64,000 nt of DNA from Adiantum capillus-veneris (lineage: Eukaryota > Streptophyta > Polypodiopsida > Polypodiales > Pteridaceae): contig CM043948.1 of the NCBI GenBank assembly GCA_014529385.2, forward strand, positions 76,175,291 to 76,239,290, in the 5' to 3' direction. The position numbers and the translations under genes were made by a program. Position 1 is the first letter of the stretch. Every line of letters begins with the position of its first letter. Shown piece by piece: positions 10,851-24,770 of the stretch. The notes beneath the pieces are model-generated. The model made no database searches and was not told where the DNA came from. It was given only the letters and a program-made list of their open reading frames with translations.

Positions 10851-12495
10851 CAAGTGCAAGGAGCACTGTGTATGAGGCCAAGAACGTTGAGAGCATACAC
10901 CTTCAAAAGGGAAACTCAAAGACGACTCTCAAAACAGTATACATAAAGATTGAGAGAGAGCAAGAAGAGAGGGAGAGAGAGACTCGTAATAACTGCTTTT
11001 CATCTTTTTGCTCGTATCAAACATTACAATTTATACCTTTTACCTACCTCCTAACTGAATCCGACTAAGTCTAACAGAATCTGACTAAACATCCGATTTC
11101 AGAGAAATATTATAGAAATATCCGACTTTCAAAGAAATATCGGACTTAGCAACTTCCGAGTGAGCAATAACCAGTCAACACATGGCACGTCCCGGTGGTG
11201 GATTTCGTAGAAATCCGACATGGATTCACATATCCCTTGATCATAGTCAAATGCCTTATCACATGGCATAGGATTACAAAGATTTGAGAATGAAACATGT
11301 TGAGAAAAACATAATGATTTCATTTGGCATTGGTTCACCAAATGATTCCTCCAAACGCTTGTCCAAGATTGTGCTTCTTACAGGCTTCGTGTCTCTAGAT
11401 AGTAGATCCGATCTTCGCTTTGCCGGTATGCCCTCTTTGGATCACTTTGTCCTTGATCATCATGAAACCGCTTCAGAAATACACCATCTAATGTCCATGC
11501 TTTTTGTTTGCATGTTGATGTAATTTTCCTTCTTGATGTCAATTGTAGTGTGCTTGAAATACCAATTCAGATTTTGGTTTTCCCAGCAAACGAGATCAGA
11601 GACTGCAGCAAGGTTGATGGTGTGCGCTTGCACCAAGTCTTCCAAATTCTTGTTCTTCATGAAAATCTGCAGGTACAAATTTGGGCTTCTTGGCTGAAAG
11701 CTTGCTCTTCAGATTAGGCTAAGTGATGCAGAGAAAACTATGGAGAACGATGTCGTGCAACTCCGCTGCCATGCTAAGAAATATCAAGAAAATGCACGTC
11801 AAGCTTGTTTGAAGCTTACTTGATTAATGACCAGTGTTCAGGGCTTGTTAACAGGCTATTTTTACGGTTAATGTATGCTAGATGCGGCTTTAAAGGGCCA
11901 ACATATACCTTAATGATGCTAAAAAAAAGAGTATTCTTGAAGGAAGTACAAATGGTAGTTTATGATCTAGAACTGTAGTGCTTGAAGTGCTCTACCGGCT
12001 TGTCTTTACTGCTTGTCGATTGGAGCTACGGTGCAAAAGTATTAGCATTTTGAAGTTTGAGTGAATTGCAGATCCGTACCGGATTGGGCAACTGCAGTTG
12101 AGGGGACAGAAATGAAATGAATACAGAGGCCTGAAGTGCTCACTTTTTGGAGTGTGTCGGTCTTTTCAGATCAATGATCGTGGTTCTGGTTACCAAGATA
12201 TCCCCAGATTAAATTTCCCCGAGGGCGAGTTTCGTGCTAGGTCGATCGCCTTGGACTCTGTGCCATCTGGGAATTTTACAGCCTTCGCAGGGTTTGTATG
12301 CGTTCTATGAAACTTGAGAAGTCTATAGGAATCTACACCTTGCCAAGCGGAGTCCAAAGCTGTAAGATATTAATAATGTTTAAGTCTGTGACAACGACCG
12401 ATGATGTGGTACCAGATGACTTTTGGCCACAAAGTTTGGAACGGTGGCTTTACATTTCTTGATGAGTTATTTGTCCGAATGTCGTCACCTAGAGC

Positions 12496-12600
12496 ATGTT
12501 GATTGTGGGAATCACTCAAGTGCTACTCGAGAAAAATGTTGTGCTTGGCAATGCTTTGGTCGATATGTATGCTAAATGTGGTGCCCAACAAGGGCCAAGG
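12496..12600 (+). pseudogene. PPR-like repeat fragment, unit A
   Basis: The frame gives NVVLGNALVDMYAKCG (12535-12582), the hallmark helix of plant PLS-class pentatricopeptide repeat proteins, which bind organellar RNA. The frame continues to 12771, but after the motif it is not PPR-like. A second degenerate fragment with YARCG lies 0.6 kb upstream (about 11850-11890). No start, transit peptide or further repeats are present, so this is a pseudogene fragment. The word AAATGTGGTGCCCAA is repeated about 140 bp downstream. Confidence 0.65.
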
Positions 12601-13002
12601 GCCGCCCAGATTAAACCCAAATGTCTGCCCATTATGGAAATTTTAGCCGCCCAATTGAGGGGAACCGGAGTCTTGCTTGGCATTGCCTTGGACGGGGTCC
12701 GAGATGTATATCAAATGTGGTGCCCAAGCCAATCAGGTGGCCACCCACCAAATCATAGGCCGCCCATTTAAAGGGGGCTACCCTATTTTTAATAGAAAGC
12801 ATGGTGAGATGGCACAGGCAGAAAATGCGAGAGCAGGGGAGAGAAGAGACGCTCGTAGCACTCAGTAGAGACGTCAGATGATCACCGCGGAGAAGCGAAA
12901 AATTCCTAGCTTGCCATGGCGCACAAATTCGGCCTTGGTCCCGTCAAAATTGGTGGATATCTTCCCCCGGATTGTCACATCATCATCTTTGGTTCACATG
13001 CC

Positions 13003-13030
13003 TTAGCAACGACGGCACCGTCGTTGCTAA
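13003..13030. repeat. 28-bp palindrome, unit A
   Basis: Arms TTAGCAACGACGG and its perfect complement separated by CA. It is repeated at 15538-15565 and 19051-19078. Related GCAACG/CGTTGCTA words occur near CACTA-like termini, so it could be the relic of a foldback or CACTA end. Confidence 0.85.
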
Positions 13031-14344
13031 AGGCTTAAAAAAGAGGAGCATAAGGGCATAAGGAGGTAGCGTGTAGAAAAAAAGAGGAAATTGAAGGAGG
13101 GATTGCAGGGCATGCAAGGGGATTGAGAGGAGAGAGGAGGGTTTTTGCCATCTCTCTCGCTCTCGGCATCGAGGAGGAGCATGAGAAGGGAAGCAAAGGG
13201 GAAGTTGAGAACATAAGAGAGGGTAGTGGTGAAAGCGAAGCAAGGGAAGGGAGACCGGGGGGGAGCTCGGAACGAAGGCAAGCGCTCTTTCTCTCTCTCG
13301 ACCTCTGCAACCAAAGCAAGGAGAGCAAAGCAAAGCTCTCTCTCTCTCTCCCATTCTCTCTCTCTCTCTCTCTCTTTCTCTCATGTTGGACAAGCAAGAG
13401 AAACTCTCCCTCTCTCTCTCTCAATCAGAAGTTGGAATCATAAATAAAAAATTGGGAGTCTGCAAGAGAGAATGAAGGAAACTTTGCTTGTAAATAGTGG
13501 AGATGTTTGCTGCAAAGAACAGGCGAAGGAAGAATCAAATGATGCAGGTGCAACTGATTCAGTAAGATCCCACCAAAGATTTCTGTTTTTGTGTGTGTGT
13601 CATTGAACCGCAACTCAGTAGTACAGGAAATGGTGAGTCTTCATCACTAAAACACCGTGATCGCCAAAGTGTTGAGGGCATATGCCCTCAACAGGGAAAA
13701 CTCAGAGACGACTCTCAAAACAACATACTTAAAGATAGAGAGAGAGCAAGAAGAGAGAGAGAGAGAGAGAGACTCGTAACTGCTTTTCATCTTTTTGCTC
13801 GTATCAAACATTACAATTTATAGCCTTTACCTACCTCCTAACTGAATCCGACTAAGTCTAACAGAATCTGACTAAACATCCGATTTAAGAGAAATATCAT
13901 AGAAATATCTGATTTTCAGAGAAATATCCGACTTAGCAACTTCTAAGTGAGCAATACCCAGTCAACACATGGCACGTCCCGGTGGTGGATTTTGTAGAAA
14001 TCCGACAGGGATTCACATATCCCTTGATCATATTCAAATACACCATCTAATGTCCATGCTTTTTGTTTGCATGTTGATGTAATTTTCCTTCTGATGTCAA
14101 CTATAGTGTGCTTGAAATACCAATTCAGATTTTGGTTTTCCCAGTAAATGAGATCAGAGACTGTAGCAAGGTTGATGGTGTTCGCTTGCACCATGTCTTC
14201 CAAATTCTTTTTCTTCATGAAAATCTGCAGGTACAAATTTGGGCTTCTTGTCTGAAAGCTTGCTTTTCAGATTAGGCTAAGTGATACAGAGAAAACTATG
14301 GAGAACGATGTCGTGCAACTCCGCTGCCATGCTAAGAAATATAC

Positions 14345-14613
14345 CAATAAAATGCACGTCAAGCTTGTTTGAAGCTTACTTGATTAATGATCAGTGTTCA
14401 GGGCTTGTTAACAGGCTATTTTTACGGTTAATGTATGCTAGATGCGGCTTTAAAGGGCCAACATATGCCTTAATGATGCTAAAAAAAAGAGTATGCTTGA
14501 AGGAAGCACAAATGGTAGTTTATGATCTAGAACTACAGTGCTTGAAGTGCTCTACCGGCTTGTCTTTACTGCTTGTCGATTGGAGCTACGGTGCAAAACT
14601 TATGGCATTTTGA
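14345..14613 (+). pseudogene. Degenerate PPR-like fragment, unit B
   Basis: The frame contains SSLFEAYLINDQCSG, then LVNRLFLRLMYARCG, where YARCG is the end of a PPR helix. The rest of the frame is not recognisably PPR. Counterparts occur in unit A (about 11800-12050, with differences) and unit C (17854-18102). Assignment rests on one short motif, so it is tentative. Confidence 0.4.
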
Positions 14614-15055
14614 AGTTTGAGTGAATTGCAGATCTGTACCGGATTGGGCAACTGCAGTTGAGGGGACAGAAATGAAATGAATACAGAGGCCTGAAGTGCT
14701 CACTTTTTGGAGTGCGTCGGTCTTTTCAGATCAATGATCGTGGTTCTGGTTACCAAGATATCCCCAGATTAAATTTCCCCGAGGGCGAGTTTCGTGCTAG
14801 GTCGATCGCCTTGGACTCTGTGCCATCTGGGAATTTTACAGCCTTCGCAGGGTTTGTATGCGTTCTATGAAACTTGAGAAGTCTATAGGAATCTACACCT
14901 TGCCAAGCGGAGTCCAAAGCTGTAAGATATTAATAATGTTTAAGTCTGTGACAACGACCGATGATGTGGTACCAGATGACTTTTGGCCACAAAGTTTGGA
15001 ACGGTGGCTTTACATTTCTTGATGAGTTATTTGTCCGAATGTCGTCACCTAGAGC

Positions 15056-15160
15056 ATGTTGATTGTGGGAATCACTCAAGTGCTACTCGAGAAAAATGTT
15101 GTGCTTGGAAATGCTTTGGTCTATATGTATGCTAAATGTGGTGCCCAACAAGGGCCAAGG
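15056..15160 (+). pseudogene. PPR-like repeat fragment, unit B
   Basis: Same fragment as at 12496, with NALVYMYAKCG in place of NALVDMYAKCG. It starts at the same ATG as in the other units, about 0.6 kb downstream of the YARCG fragment. No further PPR repeats follow. Confidence 0.6.
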
Positions 15161-15938
15161 GCTGCCGAGATTAAACCCAAATGTCTGCCCATTATGGAAA
15201 TTTTAGCCGCCCAATTGAGGGGAACCGGAGTCTTGCTTGGCATTGCCTTGGTCGGGGTCCGAGATGTATATCAAATGTGGTGCCCAAGCCAATCAAGTGG
15301 CCACCCACCAAATCATAGGCCGCCCATTTTAAGGGGGCTACCCTATTTTTAATAGAAAGCATGGTGAGATGGCACAGGCAGAAAATGCGAGAGCAGGGGA
15401 GAGAAGAGACGCTCGTAGCACTCAGTAGAGACGTCAAATGATCACCGCGGAGAAGCGAAAAATTCCTAGCTTGCCATGGCGCACAAATTCGGCCTTGGTC
15501 CCGTCAAAATTTCATCATCATCTTTGGTTCACACGCCTTAGCAACGACGGCACCGTCGTTGCTAAAGGATTAAAAAAGAGGAGCATAAGGGCATAAGGAG
15601 GTAGCGTGTAGAAAAAAAGAGGAAATTGAAGGAGGGATTGCAGGGCATGCAAGGGGATTGAGAGGAGAGAGGAGGGTTTTTGCCATCTCTCTCGCTCTCG
15701 GCATCGAGGAGGAGCATGAGAAGGGAAGCAAAGGGGAAGTTGAGAACATAAGAGAGGGTAGTGGTGAAAGCGAAGCAAGGGAAGGGAGACTGGGGGGGAG
15801 CTGAGAACGAAGGCAAGCGCTCTTTCTCTCTCTCGACCTGTGCAACCAAAGCAAGGAGAGCAAAGCAAAGCTCTCTCTCTCTCTGTCTCCCATTCTCTCT
15901 CTCTCTCTCTCTCATTCTCTCGTGTTGGACAAGCAAGA

Positions 15939-16011
<73 letters not shown>

Positions 16012-16200
16012 GGATATCCCTTTCCGCAGAGTTAGGAAGCAAGCAAGGTAAAAGAGGAAATTATGAAATGGTGACGGGGGAAGCTTATCTCTCTCTCTTG
16101 TGACCTTGAAGAATAGGAGGTATGGGGATAAGTAAAAAATGGAAGTGAAGGAAGTCGAGATTCGGGGCAAGCATGAAAGCTAGAAGAAGAGGAGGCTTCT

Positions 16201-16234
<34 letters not shown>

Positions 16235-16666
16235 CTCGGTAAGAGGAATCACCAGCATACAGAGCTTGAACTCAAGTTGCTTAGAGGATGAAAAAGCTTG
16301 TGTGCGGTAATGAAGACAGTGCAAAGCAAATAGAGCAGGAAGCTGCATAATATTTGGCAATAATTGAAGCATGATGATCGACGCAGTGAAATTACATGAA
16401 CTTTGTAGAATCTTGAATGTAGATGAAGTAGGTAAAGCGGAAGGTGAAATTTTCCATCACCATCATCAGTCTGAAGGTTAATTAATCATCGTCTTATTAA
16501 ACCCCGGTGTCGTTAACGGCCCAATTAATCTGTAAAGGGAGCTAACTCGTATTACCAACTGATCCAAGTGTTGGTGCTGCTAACAACCTACCTTGGCTAC
16601 CGATAACATTGTAGTCAATGATTAAATTGATTTAATTGAATATTACGATGATTTCTATAGCTGTCA

Positions 16667-16992
16667 GTGTCTCTTATTCTCTCTCTTTCACACCTCTCAC
16701 AGCTAGAGGCCTGGCGCCTGCCCGACTCACGTTTCGAACACATATCCCCCGACAACAAGATCATAGATAGTGCTACAGAAGGTGAAATTAGAGAACAAAA
16801 AGTGAAATCAGAAAATAGAAATTGTGATAAAAAATCAGAAGTTGGAATCATAAATAAAAAATTGGGAATCTGCAAGAGAGAATGAAGGAAACTTTTCTTG
16901 TAAATAGTGGAGATGTTTGCTACAAAGAACAGGCGAAGGAAGAATCAAATGATGCAGGTGCAACTGATTCAGTAAGATCCCACCAAAGATTT

Positions 16993-17030
<38 letters not shown>
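16667..17030 (+). pseudogene. Conserved coding-like fragments in unit B
   Basis: Two consecutive frames: one ending KKLGICKRE at 16885, and another starting at the overlapping ATG 16882 (MKETFLVNSGDVCYKEQ...). Both are balanced in composition and recur in unit C (20162-20565). The second runs into TTCAGTAAGATCC, a plausible splice donor, before the GT repeat. I do not recognise the protein. These may be exon fragments of an unknown host gene. Confidence 0.3.
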
Positions 17031-17033
<3 letters not shown>

Positions 17034-17101
17034 ATTGAACCGCAACTCAGTAGTACAGGAAATGGGAGTCTTCATCACTAAAACACCGTGATCGCCAAAG
17101 T

Positions 17102-17165
17102 GTTGAGGGCATATGCCCTCAATAGGGAAAACTTAGAGACGACTCTCAAAACAACATACTTAAAG

Positions 17166-17264
<99 letters not shown>

Positions 17265-19457
17265 CGTAATTGCTTTTCATCTTTTTGCTCGTATCAAACA
17301 TTACAATTTATAGCCTTTACCTACCTCCTAACTGAATCCGACTAAGTCTAACAGAATCTGACTAAACATCCGATTTCAAAGAAATATCATAGAAATATCT
17401 GACTTTCAGAGAAATATCCGACTTAGCAACTTCTGAGTGAGCAATACCCAGTCAACACATGGCACGTCCCGGTAATGGATTTTGTAGAAATCCGACACGG
17501 ATTAACATATCCCTTGATCACATTCAAATACACCATCTAATGTCCATGCTTTTTGTCTGCATGTTGATGTAATTTTTCTTCTTGATGTCAACTGTAGTGT
17601 GCTTGAAATACCAATTCAGATTTTGGTTTTCCCAGTAAACGAGATCAGATACTGCAGCAAGGTTGATTGTGTTCCCTTGCACCATGTCTTCCAAATTCTT
17701 TTTCTTCATGAAAATCTGCAGGTACAAATTTGGGCTTCTTGGCTGAAAGCTTGAACTTCAAATTAGGCTAAGTGATGAAGAGAAAACTATGGAGAACGAT
17801 GTCGTGCAACTCCGCTGCCATGCTAAGAAATATCAAGAAAATGCACATCAAGCTTGTTTGAAGCTTACTGGATTAATGATCAGTGTTCAGGGCTTGTTAA
17901 CAGGCTATTTTTACGGTTAATGTATGCTAGATGCGGCTTTAAAGGAGCAACATATGCCTTAATGATTCTAAAAAAAAGAGTATGCTTGAAGGAAGCACAA
18001 ATGGTCGTTTATGATCTAGAACTGCAGTGCTTGAAGTGCTCTACCGGCTTGTCTTTACTGCTTGTCGATTGGAGCTATGGTGCAAAAGTTATGGCATTTT
18101 GAAGTTTGAGTGAATTGCAGATCTATACCGGATTGGGCAACTGCAGTTGAGGGGATCGAAATGAAATGAATACAGAGGCGTGAAGTGCTTACTTTTTGGA
18201 GTGCGTCGGTCTTTTAAGATCAATGATCGTGGTTCTGGTTACCAAGATATCGGCAGATTAAATTTCCCTGGGGGCCAGTTTCGTGCTAGGTCGATCGCCT
18301 TGGACTCTGTGTTATCTGGGAATTTTACAGCCTTAGCAGGGTTCGTATGCGTTTCATGAAACTTGAGAAGACTATAGGAATCTACACCTTGCCAAGCAGA
18401 GTCCAAAGCTGTAAGATATTAATAATGTTTAAGTCGGTGACAACGACCGATGATGTGGTACCAGATGAGTTTTGGCCACAAAGTTTGGAACGGTGGCTTT
18501 ACATTTCTTGATGAGTTATTTGTCGGAATGTCGTCACCTAGAGCATGTTGATTGTGGGAATCACTCAAGTGCTACTCAAGAAAAATGTTGTGCTTGGCAA
18601 TGCTTTGGTCGATATGTATGCTAAATGTGGTGCCCAACAAGGGCCAAGGGCCGCCCAGATTACACCCAAATGTCTGCCCATCATGGAAATTTTAGCCGCC
18701 CAATTGAGGGGAACCGGAGTCATGCTTGGCATTGCCTTGGCCGGGGTCCGAGATGTATATCAAATGTGGTGCCCAAGCCAATCAGGTGGCCACCCACCAA
18801 ATCATAGGCCGCCCATTTAAAGGGGGCTACCCTATTTTTAATAGAAAGCATGGTGAGATGGCACAGGCAGAAAATGCGAGAGCAGGGGAGAGAAGAGACG
18901 CTCGTAGCACTCAGTAGAGACGTCAGATGATCACCGCGGAGAAGCGAAAAATTCCTAGCTTGCCATGCGCACAAATTTGGCCTTGGTCCCGTCAAAATTG
19001 GTGGATATCTTCCCCCGGATTGTCACATCATCATCTTTGGTTCACATGCCTTAGCAACGACGGCACCGTCGTTGCTAAAGGCTTAAAAAAGAGGAGCATA
19101 AGGGCATAAGGAGGTAGCGTGTAGAAAAAAAGAGGAAATTGAAGGAGGGATTGCAGGGCATGCAAGGGGATTGAGAGGAGAGAGGAGGGTTTTTGCCATC
19201 TCTCTTGCTCTCGGCATCGAGGAGGAGCATGAGAAGGGAAGCAAAGGGGAAGTTGAGAACATAAGAGAGGGTAGTGGTGAAAGCGAAGCAAGGGAAGGGA
19301 GACCGGGGGGGAGCTCGGAACGAAGGCAAGCACTCTTTCTCTCTCTCGACCTGTGCAACCAAAGCAAGGAGAGCAAAGCAAAGCTCTCTCTCTCTCTCTC
19401 TCTCTCTCCCATTCTCTCTCTCTCTCTCTCTCTTTCTATCGTGTTGGACAAGCAAGA

Positions 19458-19526
<69 letters not shown>

Positions 19527-20584
19527 GGATATCCCTCTTCGGAGAGTTAGGAAGCAAGCAAGGTAAAAGGGGAAATTATGAAGTGGTGACGGGGGAAGCT
19601 TATCTCTCTCTCTTGTGACCTTGAAGAAGAGGAGGTACGGGGATAAGTAAAAAATTGAAGTGAAGGAAGTCGAGATTGGGGGCAAGCATGAAAGCTAGAA
19701 GAAGAGGAGGCTTATCTCTGTGTGTGTGTGTGTGGCTCGATAAGAGGAATCACCTACATACAGAGCTTGAAGGCAAGTTTCTTTGAGGATGAAAAAGCTT
19801 GTGTGTGGCAATGAAGACAGTGCAAAGCAAATAGAGCAGGAAGCTGCAGAATATTTGACAATAATTGAAGCATGATGATCGATGCAGTGAAATTACATGA
19901 AGTTTGTAGAATCTTGAATGTAGATGAAGCAGGTAAAGTGGAAGGTGAAAGTTTCCATCACCGTCATCAGTCTGAAGGTTAATTAATCATCGTCTTATTA
20001 AACCCCGGTGTCGTTAACGGCCCAATTAATCTGTAAAGGGAGCTAACTCGTATTACCAATTGATCCAAGTGTTAGTACTGCTAACAACTTGCCTTGGCTA
20101 CCGATAACATTGTAGTCAAAGATTAAATTGATTTAATTGAATATTACGATGATTTCCACAGTTGTCAGTGTCTCTTGTTCTCTCTCTTTCACACCTCTCA
20201 CAGCCAGAGGTCTGGCGCCTGTCCGACTTACGTTTCGAACACATATCCCCCGAGAACAAGATCATAGATAGTGCTACAGAAAGGGAAATTAGAGAACAAA
20301 AAGTGAAATCAGAAAATAGAAATTGTGATAAAAAATCAGAAGTTGGAATCATAAATAAAAAATTGGGAATCTGCAAGAGAGAATGAAGGAAACTTTGCTT
20401 GTAAATAGTGGAGATGTTTGCTGCAAAGAACAGGTGAAGGAAGAATCAAATGATGTAGGTGCAACTGATTCAGTAAGATCCCACCAAAGATTTCTGTTTT
20501 TGTGTGTGTGTGTGTCATTGAACCGCAACTCAGTAGTACAGGAAATGGTGAGTCTTCATCACTAAAACACTGTGATCGCCAAAG
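17102..20584 (+). repeat. Array unit C
   Basis: Closest to unit B in structure. It carries a 94-bp GA tract (17169-17262), CT tracts (19383-19437, 19461-19524), the 28-bp palindrome (19051-19078) and the PPR fragments at 17854 and 18545. Confidence 0.85.
18545..18649 (+). pseudogene. PPR-like repeat fragment, unit C
   Basis: LLKKNVVLGNALVDMYAKCG is seen in frame, matching units A and B. It is a fragment without start, transit peptide or downstream PPR repeats. Confidence 0.6.
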
Positions 20585-21097
<513 letters not shown>

Positions 21098-22898
21098 ATA
21101 TAGTAGGCACTTTATGACAAGCATCTTTATTTGCATCTTCACACAGATAAGAAATATCACCCCAATCACAGACCATATCCGAAGAGGTTTCTTCCTCTTC
21201 TACTCTATCCTCTAATGTCACTTCAACCTGTATAGCATAACCAAAAACTTTTCTATCTTTGATTTGTGAATCTTGAAGATTCATAGCTTCATCTGCAGAA
21301 CCCCAATCCTCATGCAGAGAATCTGTATCTATCATTCCTTCCTCTACCATGGAATTGTGAAAGCTTGCTGCATCTAGCTCTAAATAAGGCACAATTTCAT
21401 GAGTCATCTACATCACATCTGCTACTCCATATATACAAGACATACATATTACTCTGTCAATGCACTCCTCTTCTTCTACCTCATCTAACTAAGGTACTTC
21501 ACAATCCGCAATGCTACTAGCAGAGCTATACTCACAAAGGAAGAGATTTTCAGTCACCCCCTCTAAATTAGCACTTTTGCAGCTAGGCATATCCATTTGG
21601 GTAGTACCACATGCATCAAACTCGCATAGGAAAGCATTGATAATGGCTTCTTCATCCTGGTATATGTCTTCAGTATAGGCATCCGGCTCTTCTAAACTTG
21701 GTAAAAGTTCCTGGATCTGCTCAAAAGTAGATTGTAGCACATCACTAATATAGCCGTCTTCCACCTGTTTTCCCTTCACATCCTTTGTCAAAACCATAGC
21801 ATCCTCATTCTTGTATATACACTCATGTGCATCTTCAAACGAATCAAAAGGAGCGTCCAAATCATCTATCATAGCCGACGAGTTTGCATCATCCTCTAAG
21901 TTGCTTTGAGCCATTTCAGGTGCTTGGATAGCATCATGAGAGTCATTATCTTGAGATACGAAGGTTACAAGACCCAAACGTACATAAATAGCTTGCACTA
22001 TGTCTGCTTCATCTGCATACAATAAATTTGCATCTTGCAAAAGATATGCATCTATTACTGCTTCTAAATTGGCCCGTATGGATGGGTTGACACTTGCATG
22101 GCTTACAGGAGACACCAACTCTAGCTCTTCACATCCACTTCCACTCTGCTCCATCTCTTGGTCTTGATGTTCCAAGCATACCTGTGTTATAGCTGTAGAA
22201 AACTCACCCCAGTTGCTTGCATATACACTTGCATAGTCTTGAACTTGGTGCTTGAAATCATTACTCACAAGTTCAACAAATGCTGCAATCATCCGAGCTT
22301 CTGGAATTGCTTGAAGCCTCATCTCTGTCACATAGCACTCAAGATATCCTTCTGGATCATAGCCTTCGAATATATTAAGCTCATTATATACGGATTGCAT
22401 AGCGCTTTCAATCGCTTTTTGATTCCAGTCTTCTTCTTCAAGCCATTTGCATCTGTCTTCAAGCTCTTTCATTTCAGCATATAGCTGCTCCACTTTGCTA
22501 ACCATCTTTATGTACTCTCACCCCGGCTTATGGTTGTGAGAGTTTGTGAGAGAACTCAACAAAAACTATATGAAGGAATTAAACCATAGATGCCATGAAG
22601 ACTAGGGTTTGGAAAGAAGTGCAAACAAAGAAGACCCACTCTTTCTCTCTTGCACTCTCACACACAAAGAAAGAACACAAAAGAGAATGTCAAAACAACA
22701 CAAAGATGAAAACATCAAGGCTATGGTCATATCGTATCATGGGTAGTATGAAAGGGTTAATAGATAAGTTAATGGCATTCAATCTTGGCTAACCAAATAG
22801 GCTACGAATTGTTCTTTGGAATTGTAGCTTTGTGCTTACCGTAGTATATATATTTTGTCTAGTGATTGGGATTAATTGTGTGTACAAATCCTCTTGGT

Positions 22899-23117
22899 TC
22901 ATAGCAAGATAACTACGCTTACATCAAAAGAAAAATTATAGTCTATGAGAGGTAGTATGATGGGATCTGGTGATAGAAGTATTTCATTGAACCTTTCTGG
23001 GCCAAAGAGAAACACTATACGTTGTTGAAAGTGTATTTTACGGCTAATCCATACGTTAATTCTAATAGATTGTACAGAGTGAAAGCGATATAAATTATCA
23101 TCATGTGGGTTATTCAT
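22899..23117 (-). CDS. 72-codon leader ORF shared by two LTR elements
   Basis: Minus-strand frame starting MNNP and ending ILL. The homologous position of the 46.6-53.3 kb element (52007-52225) has a frame of exactly the same length with the same start and end. By my count 46 of 72 residues are identical, including RINV, FQQRIV, LFGPER, EILLSP and SFDV. It lies between the LTR TATA box and gag, so it would be an upstream ORF in the transcript. I do not know any function, and nucleotide homology alone could explain part of the similarity. Confidence 0.4.
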   Translation of the reverse strand: MNNPHDDNLYRFHSVQSIRINVWISRKIHFQQRIVFLFGPERFNEILLSPDPIILPLIDYNFSFDVSVVILL

Positions 23118-23317
23118 CTAGGATAGTATGTGAGAAATGTAGATATGAGAGAAGTGAAGAGATGAGAAGTTTCCCTCCCAAGCCCTATTCTTGCCCGTAG
23201 GCAATAAGGATACTGCGGGGAGAGATGTACCTGTAGCAAAGAGAACCTAAAATTTGTAGAGAGGATGAATTACTAAGAATGAGAGAGATAGGTTTGGTTA
23301 AGGAGATGAGATTAGAT

Positions 23318-23351
<34 letters not shown>

Positions 23352-23362
23352 ATATATATATG
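23318..23362. repeat. (TA)n microsatellite
   Basis: About 40 bp of nearly pure TA repeats inside the LTR/leader region. Confidence 0.9.
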
Positions 23363-23700
23363 TCGGATTAGAGATGAAAAAGAAAACAACAAGAAATAAA
23401 AAAAACATCAATGTAGAACACATCTTACTTGACAAACCCTTCGGCACCATTATTGATGGAGAGAGAAGAAGAGGGGAGCACTCCACTTTGATTGATACGC
23501 CAAGTACAATACCTTCTTTGATTAGAGTTGATCTTCCAAGGATAGCGTACAAGAATGGCTAGTCTTCCTTTAGGAGAAAGTGTAGGCTTGGGCTTATGTT
23601 AATGGGGCTAAGTACAATTAGGCATTACTACTCACTCCCTCAAGAATTCCTCTCATCAATGGCTTGAATGGTTGAGTTTTTTTTAAGGAAGAAGAGGTCC

Positions 23701-23711
23701 CCTTTTATAGG
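23701..23711 (-). promoter_or_regulatory. LTR TATA box
   Basis: CTATAAAAGG on the minus strand aligns with CCTATAAATAGA (52641-52652) in the homologous LTR. Both are followed by purine/pyrimidine-rich DNA and the conserved leader, so this is the likely promoter. Confidence 0.6.
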
Positions 23712-24534
23712 TGAAGGGAACCCCCAAGGATTTACACAAGAAGAGAGGAGCCAGTGTGAACAGGAATTGGAAAAGTTGGAAATGAGCTGTCCGTGCATGA
23801 TGTGGGCAGACTGGGGTCCAGTATTTTGATCATATCTCCTCAACTGTGGCTCCAAATAAAAACGCAAAAATATGGGCAGAAACTTTAGCTCATTATCTAC
23901 GATTGTCATTTAAAAATCATTTTTCAATTCGGATTGGAACCTTGTGTAAAAAATTCATCAAAATAGGGTCCATTTCTGGCAGCAAAAGTCTTCCCGTGGT
24001 CCCCTTAGCCTAGACTTTCATTTAATTCCAAAGGACACCTCATGCCATATGAAAGCATGACATTGCTCCTTGACAAAGTTTTGTAATCATGCTTGCAATA
24101 ATGCATTAAAATAAGTGTATCTTTGAAATCATGCCACCTAGTGTCCCACTAGGATTTGATTCCCTCCTAGTAGCTATTTAAAAAGAAATATAAGAAAAGT
24201 ATAAAAAATACATAGAATATATATATATATTGGAGTTTACCCTAGATATAGGATCTAGCTAGGGTGTGAGATGATAATGAGATAGTAGAAATAAAGAATC
24301 AATGCTTTTTGCCCCAAGTTAAAGAGGCGGAGCTATTGAGCTTTTCCCATAGTATTTTCTAATGGTAAAGTAAGGATAGGTTATCCTTGAGAAAAATAAT
24401 AGGATGAGATAGAAGGATTATTATTATACTTAAATATGCATATGTACATTATAGGAAAGATAATTATGTATCTAAAAAATTACAAGATAACTCTTGTAGG
24501 ATGCGTTCCCACTATGTACGTGTCACAACACGAC

Positions 24535-24537
<3 letters not shown>

Positions 24538-24585
<48 letters not shown>

Positions 24586-24720
24586 ACACACGTGCATGTC
24601 CACGGATATGCACACACATGTGCACGCACACACACACACACACACGTGCACACACACACGCACATGCCAACACATACACACACACCTTCACCCTCCTCTC
24701 TCTCACACACATACACAAGG
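24538..24720. repeat. (GT)n and (CA)n microsatellites
   Basis: GT (about 24538-24584) followed by interrupted CA repeats to about 24715, at the outer end of the LTR. Confidence 0.95.
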
Positions 24721-24770
24721 ACAAATTAATTAAATTAATAAAATTAAAATTAATGAATAAAAATAAAAGC

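Larger units (their letters stand above)
10886..13670 (+). repeat. Array unit A
   Basis: The shortest complete unit. It uniquely retains the 11245-11485 segment and lacks the ~870-bp segment between its CT tract (about 13337-13423) and AATCAGAAGTTGG at about 13427. Its start is the most diverged from the consensus, so it is probably the oldest or edge copy. Confidence 0.85.
13671..17101 (+). repeat. Array unit B
   Basis: Begins with a perfect 22-bp palindrome (13671-13692, half-site GTTGAGGGCAT) that is degenerate in A, C and D. It lacks the 230-bp segment of unit A and about 29 bp upstream of the palindrome at 15538. It has CT (15943-16008), GT (16203-16231, 17000-17032) and other tracts. 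Confidence 0.85.

Noticed and set aside
22158-22484. 108-codon plus-strand frame opposite the gag-only element
   Set aside because: It is the antisense shadow of the minus-strand gag, which has recognisable Gag similarity.
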